Positions 8,285 through 15,990 of a stretch of 64,000 nucleotides of DNA are shown piece after piece. The DNA is taken from positions 1 through 64,000 of the forward strand of contig CACZMV010000002.1 in the NCBI GenBank assembly GCA_902782305.1, read 5' to 3'. The stretch's first letter is position 1, and every line of letters begins with the position of its first letter. A program made the position numbers and the translations under genes. The DNA comes from an uncultured Prevotellaceae bacterium (GTDB lineage Bacteria; Bacteroidota; Bacteroidia; Bacteroidales; Bacteroidaceae). Below the pieces are notes generated by a model. It did no database searches, was not told where the DNA came from, and saw only the letters and a program-made list of their open reading frames with translations.

Positions 8285-9053
8285 CCGCATTCTGACGGAA
8301 GGTACGCAGAAAGGTGACCGCACAGGCACCGGTACCATCAGCATTTTTGGCACGCAGAGCCGCTACAATCTGGAAGACGGGTTCCCCCTGTTGACCACGA
8401 AGAAACTGCACTTGAAAAGTATCATCTACGAACTCCTCTGGTTCCTGAAAGGCGACACCAACGTGAAATACCTGCAAGAACACGGCGTGCGCATCTGGAA
8501 CGAGTGGGCTGACGAGAACGGAGAACTGGGTCCCGTCTATGGACACCAATGGCGCTCCTGGCCCGACTACAACGGAGGGGTGATAGACCAGATACAATAT
8601 GTGGTGGATCAGTTGAAGAACAATCCCAACTCGCGTCGTATGATTGTTTCTGCCTGGAATGTGGCTGAGGTCAACAAGATGGCACTGCCTCCTTGTCATA
8701 CCATCTTCCAGTTCTATGTAGCTGACGGACGCTTGTCGTTGCAACTCTACCAGCGCTCAGCAGACACCTTCCTGGGTGTTCCGTTCAACATTGCATCCTA
8801 TGCCTTGTTGCTCCAGATGATGGCACAGGTTACGGGACTGAAGGCAGGCGATTTCATTCATACCACGGGCGACACGCACCTCTACCTGAACCATATCGAG
8901 CAGGCTAAGCTCCAGTTGACTCGCGAACCCCGTCCGCTGCCCACAATGAAGATTAACCCCGATGTCAAGAGCATCTTCGATTTCCAGTTTGAGGACTTTG
9001 AGCTCGTAGGCTATGACCCACATCCACATATTAAAGCAGAAGTAAGTGTATGA
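8259..9053 (+). CDS. thyA: Thymidylate synthase
   Basis: Converts dUMP to dTMP with methylene-tetrahydrofolate. The protein is 264 residues, the same as E. coli ThyA, with the nucleophile Cys146 in LPPCHT, the folate/dUMP motif [17 protein letters not shown] and the C-terminal [10 protein letters not shown]. The start ATG lies inside the 3' end of rsmF (26-bp overlap) and the stop overlaps folA in ATGA. The DHFR partner next door regenerates the dihydrofolate made here. Confidence 0.98.
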   Translation: MKQYLDILNRILTEGTQKGDRTGTGTISIFGTQSRYNLEDGFPLLTTKKLHLKSIIYELLWFLKGDTNVKYLQEHGVRIWNEWADENGELGPVYGHQWRSWPDYNGGVIDQIQYVVDQLKNNPNSRRMIVSAWNVAEVNKMALPPCHTIFQFYVADGRLSLQLYQRSADTFLGVPFNIASYALLLQMMAQVTGLKAGDFIHTTGDTHLYLNHIEQAKLQLTREPRPLPTMKINPDVKSIFDFQFEDFELVGYDPHPHIKAEVSV

Positions 9054-9529
9054 TTAGTATTATCGCAGCTGTAGCGAAAAATCGCGCCATTGGTTTCGAG
9101 AATAAGTTGATATATTGGTTGCCCAACGACCTGAAACGGTTTAAGGCACTGACCACAGGACATACCATCGTGATGGGCAGAAATACGTATCTATCCTTGC
9201 CCAAAGGTGCTCTGCCCAATCGCAGAAACGTGGTGCTGAGTACCACGGTCAGTGAGATTCCTGGATGTGATGTCTACCCCACCCTGGAGGCTGCACTCAA
9301 GAGTTGTAAGGACGACGAAGATATATACATCATTGGTGGTGCACGCGTCTACGAGCAAGCCTTGCCATTGGCAGACCGCCTGTGTTTGACTGAGGTTGAC
9401 GATACGCCCAAGGAGGCTGATGCCTTCTTCCCTGACTATAGTGGATGGAAAATTGCAGAAAAGGAGCTACACGAAAAAGACGAGAAGCACGCCTTTAATT
9501 ATGCTTTTGTGGATTATGTGAGGAAGTAG
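9050..9529 (+). CDS. folA: Dihydrofolate reductase
   Basis: A 159-residue DHFR beginning [28 protein letters not shown]. The substrate-binding acidic residue lies in the LPNDLKRF segment, and the NADPH-binding motifs are GRNTYLSLP and [12 protein letters not shown]. It reduces dihydrofolate to tetrahydrofolate. It is translationally coupled to thyA by a 4-bp ATGA overlap. Its 3' end overlaps the opposing exbD by 35 bp. Confidence 0.97.
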   Translation: MISIIAAVAKNRAIGFENKLIYWLPNDLKRFKALTTGHTIVMGRNTYLSLPKGALPNRRNVVLSTTVSEIPGCDVYPTLEAALKSCKDDEDIYIIGGARVYEQALPLADRLCLTEVDDTPKEADAFFPDYSGWKIAEKELHEKDEKHAFNYAFVDYVRK

Positions 9530-9977
9530 CCGAATAGTTTATATTCAGAGCCCCAGCCTTACGTAGTGCTTGTTTCACATCATTGATAATACCCATCTCT
9601 GTGTCGCGATCGGCACGGATGGATACCACCATATGCTGGCGATCGGACTCTGACATCTGATTGCGCTCATGGGCTATTTCCTGAGCAAGTTGGTCCACAC
9701 TTACATAACGGTCGTTCAGTTGGATGCGCGTTTCATCACTCACCACCTGACCTTGTGCATCCACTGGTTTACCAATAAAGATGTAAACCAAACCACCCTT
9801 GTTGGCAGTCTTCGACAATTCAGTGCCCTGAGGGACTTCATAGCGCACCTTTGGATTGACATCGCGCATGTGGGTGACAATCATAAAAAAGAAGAGAACG
9901 GTGAAGATAAGGTCGGGCAACGAGGCCAGGTTCAATCCTGGCACGTCGCGCTTCATCTGATGTCGAAACCTACTCAT
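9495..9977 (-). CDS. exbD: ExbD/TolR-type proton-channel subunit (second copy)
   Basis: A 160-residue biopolymer transport protein. A short cytoplasmic N-terminus is followed by one transmembrane helix with the essential Asp in LASLPDLIFTVLFFFMIV, then a periplasmic domain (~45-160). With ExbB it would energise TonB. The ATG at 9977 is chosen over the GTG at 9980, which lies in the heptamer array. It is the last gene of the exb operon. The Pro-Asp in the helix differs from the Ala-Asp of the first copy, so the two ExbDs may form mixed channels. Confidence 0.9.
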   Translation of the reverse strand: MSRFRHQMKRDVPGLNLASLPDLIFTVLFFFMIVTHMRDVNPKVRYEVPQGTELSKTANKGGLVYIFIGKPVDAQGQVVSDETRIQLNDRYVSVDQLAQEIAHERNQMSESDRQHMVVSIRADRDTEMGIINDVKQALRKAGALNINYSATSSHNPQKHN

Positions 9978-10011
9978 CACTTTTCACTTTTCACTATTCA
10001 CTTTCCACTCC
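9977..10011. repeat. Five tandem heptamers, TTCACTG family, at the exbD-exbD junction
   Basis: TCACTTT, TCACTTT, TCACTAT, TCACTTT and CCACTCC occur in strict register. The array supplies the last codons and TAG stop of the upstream exbD (read on minus) and abuts the start codon of the downstream one. Confidence 0.85.
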
Positions 10012-10503
10012 CTCACTGATGCGCTGTGGATAACGAGCCACTATGACTTCGCGCTCTTCAGCAGTACACTGGTTGAAAGGATGTCCATAGCGTTTCAGCG
10101 CCATCTTATCACGCAAATGATGATAGGCACCCACAATGGCATTCTGCATCTCGAAATAAGCGTTATAGCTAGTCTGACGATTGGTCTTCACAGCAATGAT
10201 ATGACGATCGGTCTGACGCGAAGCCACAAACGACTCCACCTGCTGTTGCAACTCCTGCAAAGTAACCGTCTTCTCATCGCAATAGAGTACATCAGAGGCA
10301 TCAAGACTTACCTGCAACACATTGCTGCGATTGACGTCACGCAGTTCCTGCTGATGCTCGTCAACGGGCGGAAGCTTGCGACCCAGTCCTTTGTCGCTAT
10401 TCATCGACGAGGTGACCAGGAAGAACACCAGCAACATAAACGAGATGTCTGCTGTCGACGTGGTGTTAAGTTCAGGAACGGCCCTGTGCCTACGCTTCAT
10501 CAT
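9994..10503 (-). CDS. exbD: ExbD/TolR-type proton-channel subunit (first copy)
   Basis: A 169-residue protein with one transmembrane helix (TADISFMLLVFFLVTSSM, channel Asp) and a periplasmic domain rich in Gln and charged residues. The start is the first of two ATGs (10503 or 10500), not the GTG at 10506. Its stop codon and the last residues (VESE) are encoded by a heptamer array. It sits between the 40-residue membrane ORF and the second exbD in the same operon. Confidence 0.9.
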   Translation of the reverse strand: MMKRRHRAVPELNTTSTADISFMLLVFFLVTSSMNSDKGLGRKLPPVDEHQQELRDVNRSNVLQVSLDASDVLYCDEKTVTLQELQQQVESFVASRQTDRHIIAVKTNRQTSYNAYFEMQNAIVGAYHHLRDKMALKRYGHPFNQCTAEEREVIVARYPQRISEGVESE

Positions 10504-10508
10504 CACAG

Positions 10509-10543
10509 TTCACTATTCACTGTTCACTATTCACTGTTCACTA
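10509..10543. repeat. Five perfect alternating heptamers, TTCACTA/TTCACTG
   Basis: TTCACTA, TTCACTG, TTCACTA, TTCACTG, TTCACTA: 35 bp, in the 51-bp gap between the 40-residue ORF and exbD. Every second unit differs at the last base, suggesting that a 14-bp dimer was the last unit duplicated. Confidence 0.9.
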
Positions 10544-10554
10544 GTGCGAAACCG

Positions 10555-10677
10555 CTATTTGTTTAACCAAAAAGAACGAATGGCAGAGACGATGGTAGCT
10601 ACCACTGCCACACCCATAGCGATATACATCAGCCACAGCATTACTTCTGCCAGGAAATAACTACTCAAATCCATCAT
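10555..10677 (-). CDS. 40-residue single-span membrane protein in the exb operon
   Basis: A short ORF of 40 codons beginning MMDLSSYFLAEVML and ending SAIRSFWLNK. The middle is one hydrophobic helix (~12-31), followed by a basic/aromatic end. It overlaps the 3' end of exbB by 17 bp in another frame and precedes exbD. Its operon position, coupling overlap and membrane character suggest a small accessory subunit of the ExbB-ExbD complex (inference). I do not recognise a family. A chance ORF is possible, but the fit between two genes with such a clean helix argues against it. Confidence 0.65.
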   Translation of the reverse strand: MMDLSSYFLAEVMLWLMYIAMGVAVVATIVSAIRSFWLNK

Positions 10678-11536
10678 TTCTCATTCCTCCTTTCCCATTT
10701 CTCATTTCTCCTTTCTCATTTCTCATTTTGTATTCAGTGACGGAGTCAATGAATACAATTGCACCCTCCTCCATCTGTGCTGTGAGGTGCTCTATCTTCG
10801 AGAGGATATAGTTGTAGAAGAACTGGAGGATGACGGCAACGATGATACCAAAGATGGTGGTTATCAAGGCTACCTTCATACCTGCAGCAACAATCGTCGG
10901 ACTGATGTCGCCTGCTGTCTGTATACGGTCGAAGGCCATCACCATACCAATCACCGTTCCGAGGAATCCCAAAGAGGGAGCCACAGCGATGAACAAGCGA
11001 ATCCACGTGCAACCTTTCTCCATTTTATTAATCTGTACAGCACCATAGTTGGTGAGCTGACGATCTATCTGATCCAAAGGCTCCTTGATATGCAGCAGTC
11101 CTTGAAAGCAGATGCTGGCCACAGGGCCACGCGTATTGCGACACAAGTCCTTTGCGCCATCAACATCATCTTTCTCTAAACGCTCGTCGATGTCGTGCAT
11201 CAGTTTCTTGGTCTTTACCTCAGAAAGCGTAAGGTAGATGATGCGCTCAATGCAGAAAGCCAAACCCAATACCAGCGCCAATGCTACCAGCGACATAAAA
11301 CCAGCAGAGCCCTCAATGAACTTGCGCTTCAACTGCTTATGCAGTCCACCACCCTCGCCTTCAAGCTCAGCCTCCATGCCTTGCAGGTCGGCATCAATAA
11401 CAGCCATTGCGGAATCAGCCGTAATGGTATCGTTCTCAACAATCTCTGTGGTATCCTTGGTTTGCTCCTGCGCAGAAACCGTCTGCACACAGGTCAGCAA
11501 CCCTACTATTGCCAGAATTGCAATAATCTTCTTCAT
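10661..11536 (-). CDS. exbB: ExbB/TolQ/MotA-type proton-channel subunit
   Basis: A 291-residue protein with a cleavable-looking N-terminus (to ~22, VSAQ), an acidic periplasmic stretch, then the MotA/TolQ/ExbB core with three transmembrane helices (~75-98, ~180-200, ~215-240; APSLGFLGTVIGMVMAF). It uses the proton gradient to drive TonB. The last ~20 residues (MRNEKGEMRNGKGGMRND then GFE) come from eight heptamers, and the message overlaps the next small ORF by 17 bp. The 5' end lies 20 bp after tRNA-Ser, so the two may be co-transcribed. Confidence 0.93.
   Translation of the reverse strand: MKKIIAILAIVGLLTCVQTVSAQEQTKDTTEIVENDTITADSAMAVIDADLQGMEAELEGEGGGLHKQLKRKFIEGSAGFMSLVALALVLGLAFCIERIIYLTLSEVKTKKLMHDIDERLEKDDVDGAKDLCRNTRGPVASICFQGLLHIKEPLDQIDRQLTNYGAVQINKMEKGCTWIRLFIAVAPSLGFLGTVIGMVMAFDRIQTAGDISPTIVAAGMKVALITTIFGIIVAVILQFFYNYILSKIEHLTAQMEEGAIVFIDSVTEYKMRNEKGEMRNGKGGMRNDGFE
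10675..10730. repeat. Eight tandem heptamers forming the end of exbB
   Basis: CATTTCT-type units: CATTTCT, CATTCCT, CCTTTCC, CATTTCT, CATTTCT, CCTTTCT, CATTTCT, CATTTTG (56 bp, no slip). Units 3 and 6 carry CC instead of CA. On the coding strand this turns the in-frame TGA into GGA. Confidence 0.95.
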
Positions 11537-11555
11537 AAATAATCGTTAGTTTTTG

Positions 11556-11643
11556 CGGAGAGAACAGGATTCGAACCTGCGAACCAGTTTTGCCGGTTAC
11601 ACGCTTTCCAGGCGTGCCTCTTCAACCACTCGAGCACCTCTCC
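11556..11643 (-). tRNA. tRNA-Ser (anticodon GGA)
   Basis: An 88-nt class II tRNA on the minus strand. The acceptor GGAGAGG pairs with TCTCTCC, and the discriminator is G. The anticodon arm reads CGCCTGGAAAGCG with anticodon GGA (serine UCC/UCU). There is a long variable arm, then a T arm with GGTTCGAATCC. CCA is not encoded. A -7 box lies at 11659-11666. It sits between tatD and exbB. Confidence 0.96.
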
Positions 11644-11658
11644 TTGCGTTTGCGGATG

Positions 11659-11666
11659 CAAAGGTA
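11659..11666 (-). promoter_or_regulatory. -7 box for tRNA-Ser
   Basis: CAAAGGTA on plus reads TACCTTTG on minus, 15 bp before the tRNA 5' end, a typical distance for a processed tRNA transcript. exbB may be read from the same start. Confidence 0.5.
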
Positions 11667-11676
11667 ACACTTTAAT

Positions 11677-11704
11677 GTGAAAAGTGAAAAGTGAAAAGTG
11701 AAAA
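11677..11704. repeat. Four exact heptamers GTGAAAA
   Basis: GTGAAAA occurs four times in the 72-bp gap between tatD (minus) and the tRNA-Ser promoter. Non-coding copy of the AGTGAAC/TTCACTG family. Confidence 0.9.
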
Positions 11705-11715
11705 ATTAATATTCT

Positions 11716-12567
11716 TTATCTTTTTAGAGAAAAGATGCGGGCCACATTTCCATTCGTCTGCTGGCAGATTTCCTCTGCACTGACGCCATACGTCTCTGCT
11801 AACTTATCAATCATGTGCACAATATACGACGACTCATTGCGCTGGCCTCGCAGGGGAACAGGCGCCATGTAGGGGGCATCCGTTTCCAGTACAATACGAC
11901 TCAGGGGGACGCAAGCAGACAGTACTTCTGGCAGATGACTTTTCTTGAAAGTCAGCACACCTCCGATGCCTAATACAAAGCGATCGAACTCCAACAATTG
12001 TCGGGCTTCCTGTTCGTTGCCCGTAAAGCAGTGGAACACGCCTCCAGGCAGGTCGTTGGCATATTTCTTCAGAACAGCCACCATCTCGTTTTGCGCCTTC
12101 CTGCAGTGTATCATCAAGGGCAGTTGCAGTTCTACTGACCAACGCACCTGCTCTTCGAAAGCCAACAACTGCTCCTGCTCAAACTCACGACTCCAGTAGT
12201 AATCCAAACCTACTTCGCCAATGGCAATAGGTTTGAATTGTGAACTTTCTCTCTTTGAGAGCGAGCAGAGCTCGAGCGGAATATTGAGTTTTATGATTTG
12301 TCGGATTTGTTCCAGTTGCTCTTTCCAATCCGACTTAACTTCCTCTGGGTGCAGACCTAGCATGGGATAGCAGAAGTCGGGATAATGCTTGCACGTATCA
12401 AGCACCGTTTGACAAGAGGCCACATCGATGGCAGGCAGGAAGATGCTTGTGCAACCAGCCTCACGGGCTCGCTGCACTACGGCATCGCGATCGTCGTTAA
12501 ACTCCTCGCCATCCAGATGGCAATGGGTATCGATAAATTTACAATTTGACGAATTACTATCCACCAT
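11716..12567 (-). CDS. tatD: TatD-family metal-dependent hydrolase
   Basis: A 283-residue TIM-barrel hydrolase with the first metal site DTHCHLD (~14-20), then AIGEVGLDYYW, LPLMIHCRKA and LETDAPYMAPVP. TatD enzymes are Mg-dependent nucleases. The bacterial role is probably DNA or RNA processing or repair. Its start abuts the stop of the polyprenyl synthase gene (coupled). The N-terminus (SNSSNCKF) and a segment around CSLSKRESSQFK are encoded by weak heptamer-like sequence (12536-12563 and 12232-12252). Confidence 0.92.
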   Translation of the reverse strand: MVDSNSSNCKFIDTHCHLDGEEFNDDRDAVVQRAREAGCTSIFLPAIDVASCQTVLDTCKHYPDFCYPMLGLHPEEVKSDWKEQLEQIRQIIKLNIPLELCSLSKRESSQFKPIAIGEVGLDYYWSREFEQEQLLAFEEQVRWSVELQLPLMIHCRKAQNEMVAVLKKYANDLPGGVFHCFTGNEQEARQLLEFDRFVLGIGGVLTFKKSHLPEVLSACVPLSRIVLETDAPYMAPVPLRGQRNESSYIVHMIDKLAETYGVSAEEICQQTNGNVARIFSLKR

Positions 12568-13542
12568 TTATTTTTTGCGATGAAGGAGTTCGTCCATGTA
12601 ATTGCGGATTTGCAGCTTGCGCTCCTCAGGCACATTCACCTCAGCCAGCGTCTGGTTCGCTAACTCGAAGTAATAATTAATCTTTTCCTCGCAGAGTTGA
12701 CGGATGCCAATCTCATCGTACAGGCGAGTCACCTCAGCAACTTTCACCTCACGATTGAAAGTCTTGGCGTTAATCCAACGCTCCAACTCCTTACGCTGCT
12801 TGTCGTTGGCGCGATTAAACGCATTAATCAGCATATAGGTCTTCTTGTTCGAGGTGATATCGCCACCAATAGCCTTGCCAAACACCTTCGGGTCGCCATA
12901 GACATCCAGCAGGTCGTCCTGCAACTGGAAAGCTAGTCCTATCTGCTCGCCCAAACGGTATAAGCGGTCAGCGTCCTCTTGGGGAGCATCAGCCAACAGG
13001 GCACCAATCTTCATGGCACAAGCCAACAGCACTGAGGTCTTCAGACGAATCATCTCGATATACTCATCCTCCGTCACGTCACTACGCGTCTCGAACGACA
13101 TATCATACTCCTGACCTTCGCCAATTTCCAGAGCAGTCACTGTGAACAGGTCGAGTACAGCAGGCAGTTTGTCTGCAGGCACCTGTTGCATGCGCTGATA
13201 GGCTAGCACCAGCATCGAGTCGCCAGAAAGTATGGCCTTGTTGGCATCCCACTTCTTGTGAACGGTTAGCTGTCCTCGACGCATGTCCGCATTGTCCATC
13301 AGGTCGTCGTGCAGCAAGGTGTAGTTATGATAGGTCTCCAGACCCACTGCAGGCATCAGGATATCCTCTGGATGTTCCTTCCATAGGTTATAGCCCAGCA
13401 GCATCAGTACAGGACGAATGCGCTTGCCGCCAATGGACAATACATACTGCATCGGTTCATAGAGCGATGCGGGCTTTCGGTCATAACGCAGATGGTCTAA
13501 ACAATCGTTCACCTTCTGCAGAATTTCGTTTGATGTTAGCAT
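12568..13542 (-). CDS. Trans-isoprenyl diphosphate synthase
   Basis: A 324-residue all-helical prenyl synthase. The first Asp-rich motif is DDLMDNADMRRG (~78-89), the second is QLQDDLLDVYGD (~205-216), and GGKRIRP is near residue 38. Makes a linear isoprenoid diphosphate from IPP and an allylic primer. Whether the product is farnesyl, geranylgeranyl or longer cannot be decided without knowing the residues lining the elongation pocket. It lies between tonB and tatD, with gaps of 9 bp and 0 bp. Confidence 0.9.
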   Translation of the reverse strand: MLTSNEILQKVNDCLDHLRYDRKPASLYEPMQYVLSIGGKRIRPVLMLLGYNLWKEHPEDILMPAVGLETYHNYTLLHDDLMDNADMRRGQLTVHKKWDANKAILSGDSMLVLAYQRMQQVPADKLPAVLDLFTVTALEIGEGQEYDMSFETRSDVTEDEYIEMIRLKTSVLLACAMKIGALLADAPQEDADRLYRLGEQIGLAFQLQDDLLDVYGDPKVFGKAIGGDITSNKKTYMLINAFNRANDKQRKELERWINAKTFNREVKVAEVTRLYDEIGIRQLCEEKINYYFELANQTLAEVNVPEERKLQIRNYMDELLHRKK

Positions 13543-13551
13543 ATTATTATT

Positions 13552-14259
13552 TTATAATTTGAATACAATGGGTATGCACACCTTCGTGCGACAGGGCTGG
13601 TCGTGCTGGATGCCAGGCTTCCATTTGGGCATCATGCCCAACACGCGCATGGCCTCTTGGTCACATTCTGGCGAGAGCGACTGGGTGACTTTCAGTCCAG
13701 TCACACTGCCATCCTTTTCTACATAGAACACAGCCACCACCTTGCCCTGCTTCTTCTGGTCGCGAGCTTTCTGTGGATATTTCAGTGTCTTGGTCAACCA
13801 TTTCATAAACTCCACAGCGCCCCCAGGATACTGTGGCAGGTCTTCCACCACATGGAAGTTCAAGGGGTTATTGGGGTCTACGTCCAAGGCTGCCAGCGCC
13901 TTATCGTCCTCCTCTTTCTGCAAGTCAGCCAACAGGTTCTCGTCGTCATCACCTTCCCCCTCCAAGGTCTCGTCAGGATGCTGCAATTCCACCTCGTCGT
14001 CCACAATGCGCAATTGCTCAGCTTTCTCCACTTGTTGCTTCTCCTGCAACTGGGTCACAGTTTCCTCGTTCGACATGGGCACCAACTCACTTTCGTGCAT
14101 CAGATCGCTCAAGTCCAAGGGGTCTATTCCGTCTTGTTGAGGCACGGAATTCCACTCCATTGCCACATAGAACAAAGACAGCACGAAGATAAGCCCCAAG
14201 AGGAATCCTGTGGTTCTGCGCTGTTCAATATCTGCCTTTGGAGCCTTCTTTTGTTCCAT
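13552..14259 (-). CDS. tonB: TonB-family energy transducer
   Basis: A 235-residue protein with a short cytoplasmic basic N-terminus, one membrane helix (~18-36), an acidic/Gln-rich periplasmic spacer and a C-terminal TonB domain (QYPGGAVEFMKWLTKTLKYP onward to PIVFKL). It passes proton-motive energy from ExbB-ExbD to SusC-like outer-membrane transporters. It heads the minus-strand group leading down to exbB and exbD. A TACCTTTG -7 box lies 40 bp upstream. Confidence 0.93.
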   Translation of the reverse strand: MEQKKAPKADIEQRRTTGFLLGLIFVLSLFYVAMEWNSVPQQDGIDPLDLSDLMHESELVPMSNEETVTQLQEKQQVEKAEQLRIVDDEVELQHPDETLEGEGDDDENLLADLQKEEDDKALAALDVDPNNPLNFHVVEDLPQYPGGAVEFMKWLTKTLKYPQKARDQKKQGKVVAVFYVEKDGSVTGLKVTQSLSPECDQEAMRVLGMMPKWKPGIQHDQPCRTKVCIPIVFKL

Positions 14260-14299
14260 TTCTCCGCAATAAAAAGCGAATTATTCCGTTTTGATGTTG

Positions 14300-14307
14300 C
14301 AAAGGTA
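14300..14307 (-). promoter_or_regulatory. -7 box for tonB
   Basis: CAAAGGTA reads TACCTTTG on minus. A divergent plus-strand -7 box (14330-14337) serves porQ, so the 100-bp gap holds two back-to-back promoters. The -33 elements are weak. Confidence 0.55.
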
Positions 14308-14329
14308 CGAATAAATTGAGAATTATTGC

Positions 14330-14337
14330 TATCTTTG
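14330..14337 (+). promoter_or_regulatory. -7 box for porQ-cmk
   Basis: TATCTTTG matches TAnnTTTG, 22 bp before the porQ ATG. No clear -33 is seen. Confidence 0.55.
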
Positions 14338-14359
14338 CACGGTATTTTACGAAGTTCGG

Positions 14360-15304
14360 ATGATTAGAACACTTTTTGTCACGATAATAGTGTGGTGCAT
14401 CACCACAATGCAGGCACAGGAGAGCCAGGAGGTCTATAGCTTCTTGCGCCTTCCTGTCAGTGCGCATGTAGCAGCATTGGGTGGCGACAATATCACGCTG
14501 ACGGACGACGATGCCACGCTTATTTTCCACAACCCTGCCCTGCTCAATGGGGTCAGTGACAAGAGCATCAACCTGAACTTTATGACCTACATGGAGGGTG
14601 CCAAGACGGCCTCAGCATCATTCGTAAAGGCTATTAAAGAAAGAGGTACATGGGGCGTCAGCGCGCAGTATATGGACTATGGCAGCATGAAGGAGACTAC
14701 TGCTGAGAATATCCAGACGGGCTCTTTCTCTGCCAAGGATATTGCACTGGCAGGCTCGTTTGCCTATATGCTCAACAACGACATTAGCGGAGGCATCACG
14801 GCCCGTTTCATCTCCTCTAGCATTGGCAGTTACAGTTCTGCAGCCGTAGCCTTCGACCTCGGACTGAACTATGTCCACGAGGGCAATGGTTGGTCGTTGT
14901 CTGCAGTAGCCAAGAACCTGGGTGGACAAATCAAAGCCTATGACGATGAGTTTGAACGCATCCCCTTGGATTTACAACTGGGTGTCAGCAAGCGCTTTAT
15001 CAACTCCCCCTTGCGAGTGCATGCCACCCTTAATCGCCTGAACCGTTGGGACGAGGGTTTCAGCAAGCATCTTGCTATAGGTGCCGACCTCTTGATTGGC
15101 GAAACCATCTGGGTGGGTGCAGGCTACAACTTCCGTCGTTCTAGCGAGATGAAACTCTCTGATGGCGAAAGTGAGAGTGCTCATGGTGCAGGACTCTCCG
15201 TTGGTGGCGGACTTACCCTGCAGCGTTTCAAGTTGCAAGTGGCCTATGCCAAGTATCATGTCAGTGCTTCCTCCTTATTGATTAACGCAACATATACATT
15301 ATGA
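14360..15304 (+). CDS. porQ: PorQ, type IX secretion outer-membrane protein
   Basis: A 314-residue protein with a signal peptide (to ~19, MQAQ), then the family hallmarks [22 protein letters not shown] and [13 protein letters not shown]. Alternating hydrophobic beta strands follow, as expected for a FadL/PorV-like barrel. PorQ acts with PorV, PorU and PorZ in the attachment complex that processes T9SS cargo. Its stop overlaps the cmk start by 4 bp, a pairing common in Bacteroidales. Together with the PorE-like protein and the M6 protease it implies an active T9SS. Confidence 0.93.
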   Translation: MIRTLFVTIIVWCITTMQAQESQEVYSFLRLPVSAHVAALGGDNITLTDDDATLIFHNPALLNGVSDKSINLNFMTYMEGAKTASASFVKAIKERGTWGVSAQYMDYGSMKETTAENIQTGSFSAKDIALAGSFAYMLNNDISGGITARFISSSIGSYSSAAVAFDLGLNYVHEGNGWSLSAVAKNLGGQIKAYDDEFERIPLDLQLGVSKRFINSPLRVHATLNRLNRWDEGFSKHLAIGADLLIGETIWVGAGYNFRRSSEMKLSDGESESAHGAGLSVGGGLTLQRFKLQVAYAKYHVSASSLLINATYTL

Positions 15305-15990
15305 AAAAGATAACAATCGCTATTGATGGTCACTCTTCGTGTGGAAAGAGCACGATGGCCAAAGACCTGGCCCGCGAGGTGGGCTATGTTTATGTAGATA
15401 CAGGTGCCATGTATCGCTGTGTTACCCTTTTCGCCCTGCGCAACGGGCTATTTGCTGCTGATGGCAGCATTGACGAAGCAGGTCTGCGCAGTCGCATGAA
15501 CGACATCCACATCTCCTTTAAGTTCAACCCTGAGGCTGGTCGCCCAGACACCTATCTGAATGGCGAACTCGTGGAGCGTGACATCCGCACCATGGAGGTT
15601 TCCAGTCATGTCAGTCCCATTGCCACACTAGGCTTCGTTCGTGAAGCAATGGTAGCCCAACAGCAAGAAATGGGTCGCGGAGGTGGTGTCGTGATGGATG
15701 GACGCGACATAGGTACCGTGGTATTCCCTAACGCCGAACTTAAAATCTTCGTCACAGCCTCAGCAGAGGTTCGTGCCCAACGTCGCTACGACGAGCTGAA
15801 AGCCAAAGGTATGGAGGCCGACTATGCCGACATTCTGAAGAATGTGCAGGAGCGCGACTACATCGATTCCCATCGCGAGGTATCTCCCTTGCGCCAAGCT
15901 GACGATGCCCTGTTGCTCGACAATTCCAACATGACCATCCCTGAGCAGAAGCAATGGCTCATGGAGCAGTTCCAGAAAATCACATCTTAA
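15301..15990 (+). CDS. cmk: Cytidylate kinase
   Basis: A 229-residue (d)CMP kinase with P-loop GHSSCGKST (~10-18), the [13 protein letters not shown] substrate motif, [14 protein letters not shown] and the lid region RAQRRYDEL. It phosphorylates CMP and dCMP. It overlaps porQ by 4 bp and converges on ispH with an 11-bp 3' overlap. Confidence 0.97.
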   Translation: MKKITIAIDGHSSCGKSTMAKDLAREVGYVYVDTGAMYRCVTLFALRNGLFAADGSIDEAGLRSRMNDIHISFKFNPEAGRPDTYLNGELVERDIRTMEVSSHVSPIATLGFVREAMVAQQQEMGRGGGVVMDGRDIGTVVFPNAELKIFVTASAEVRAQRRYDELKAKGMEADYADILKNVQERDYIDSHREVSPLRQADDALLLDNSNMTIPEQKQWLMEQFQKITS

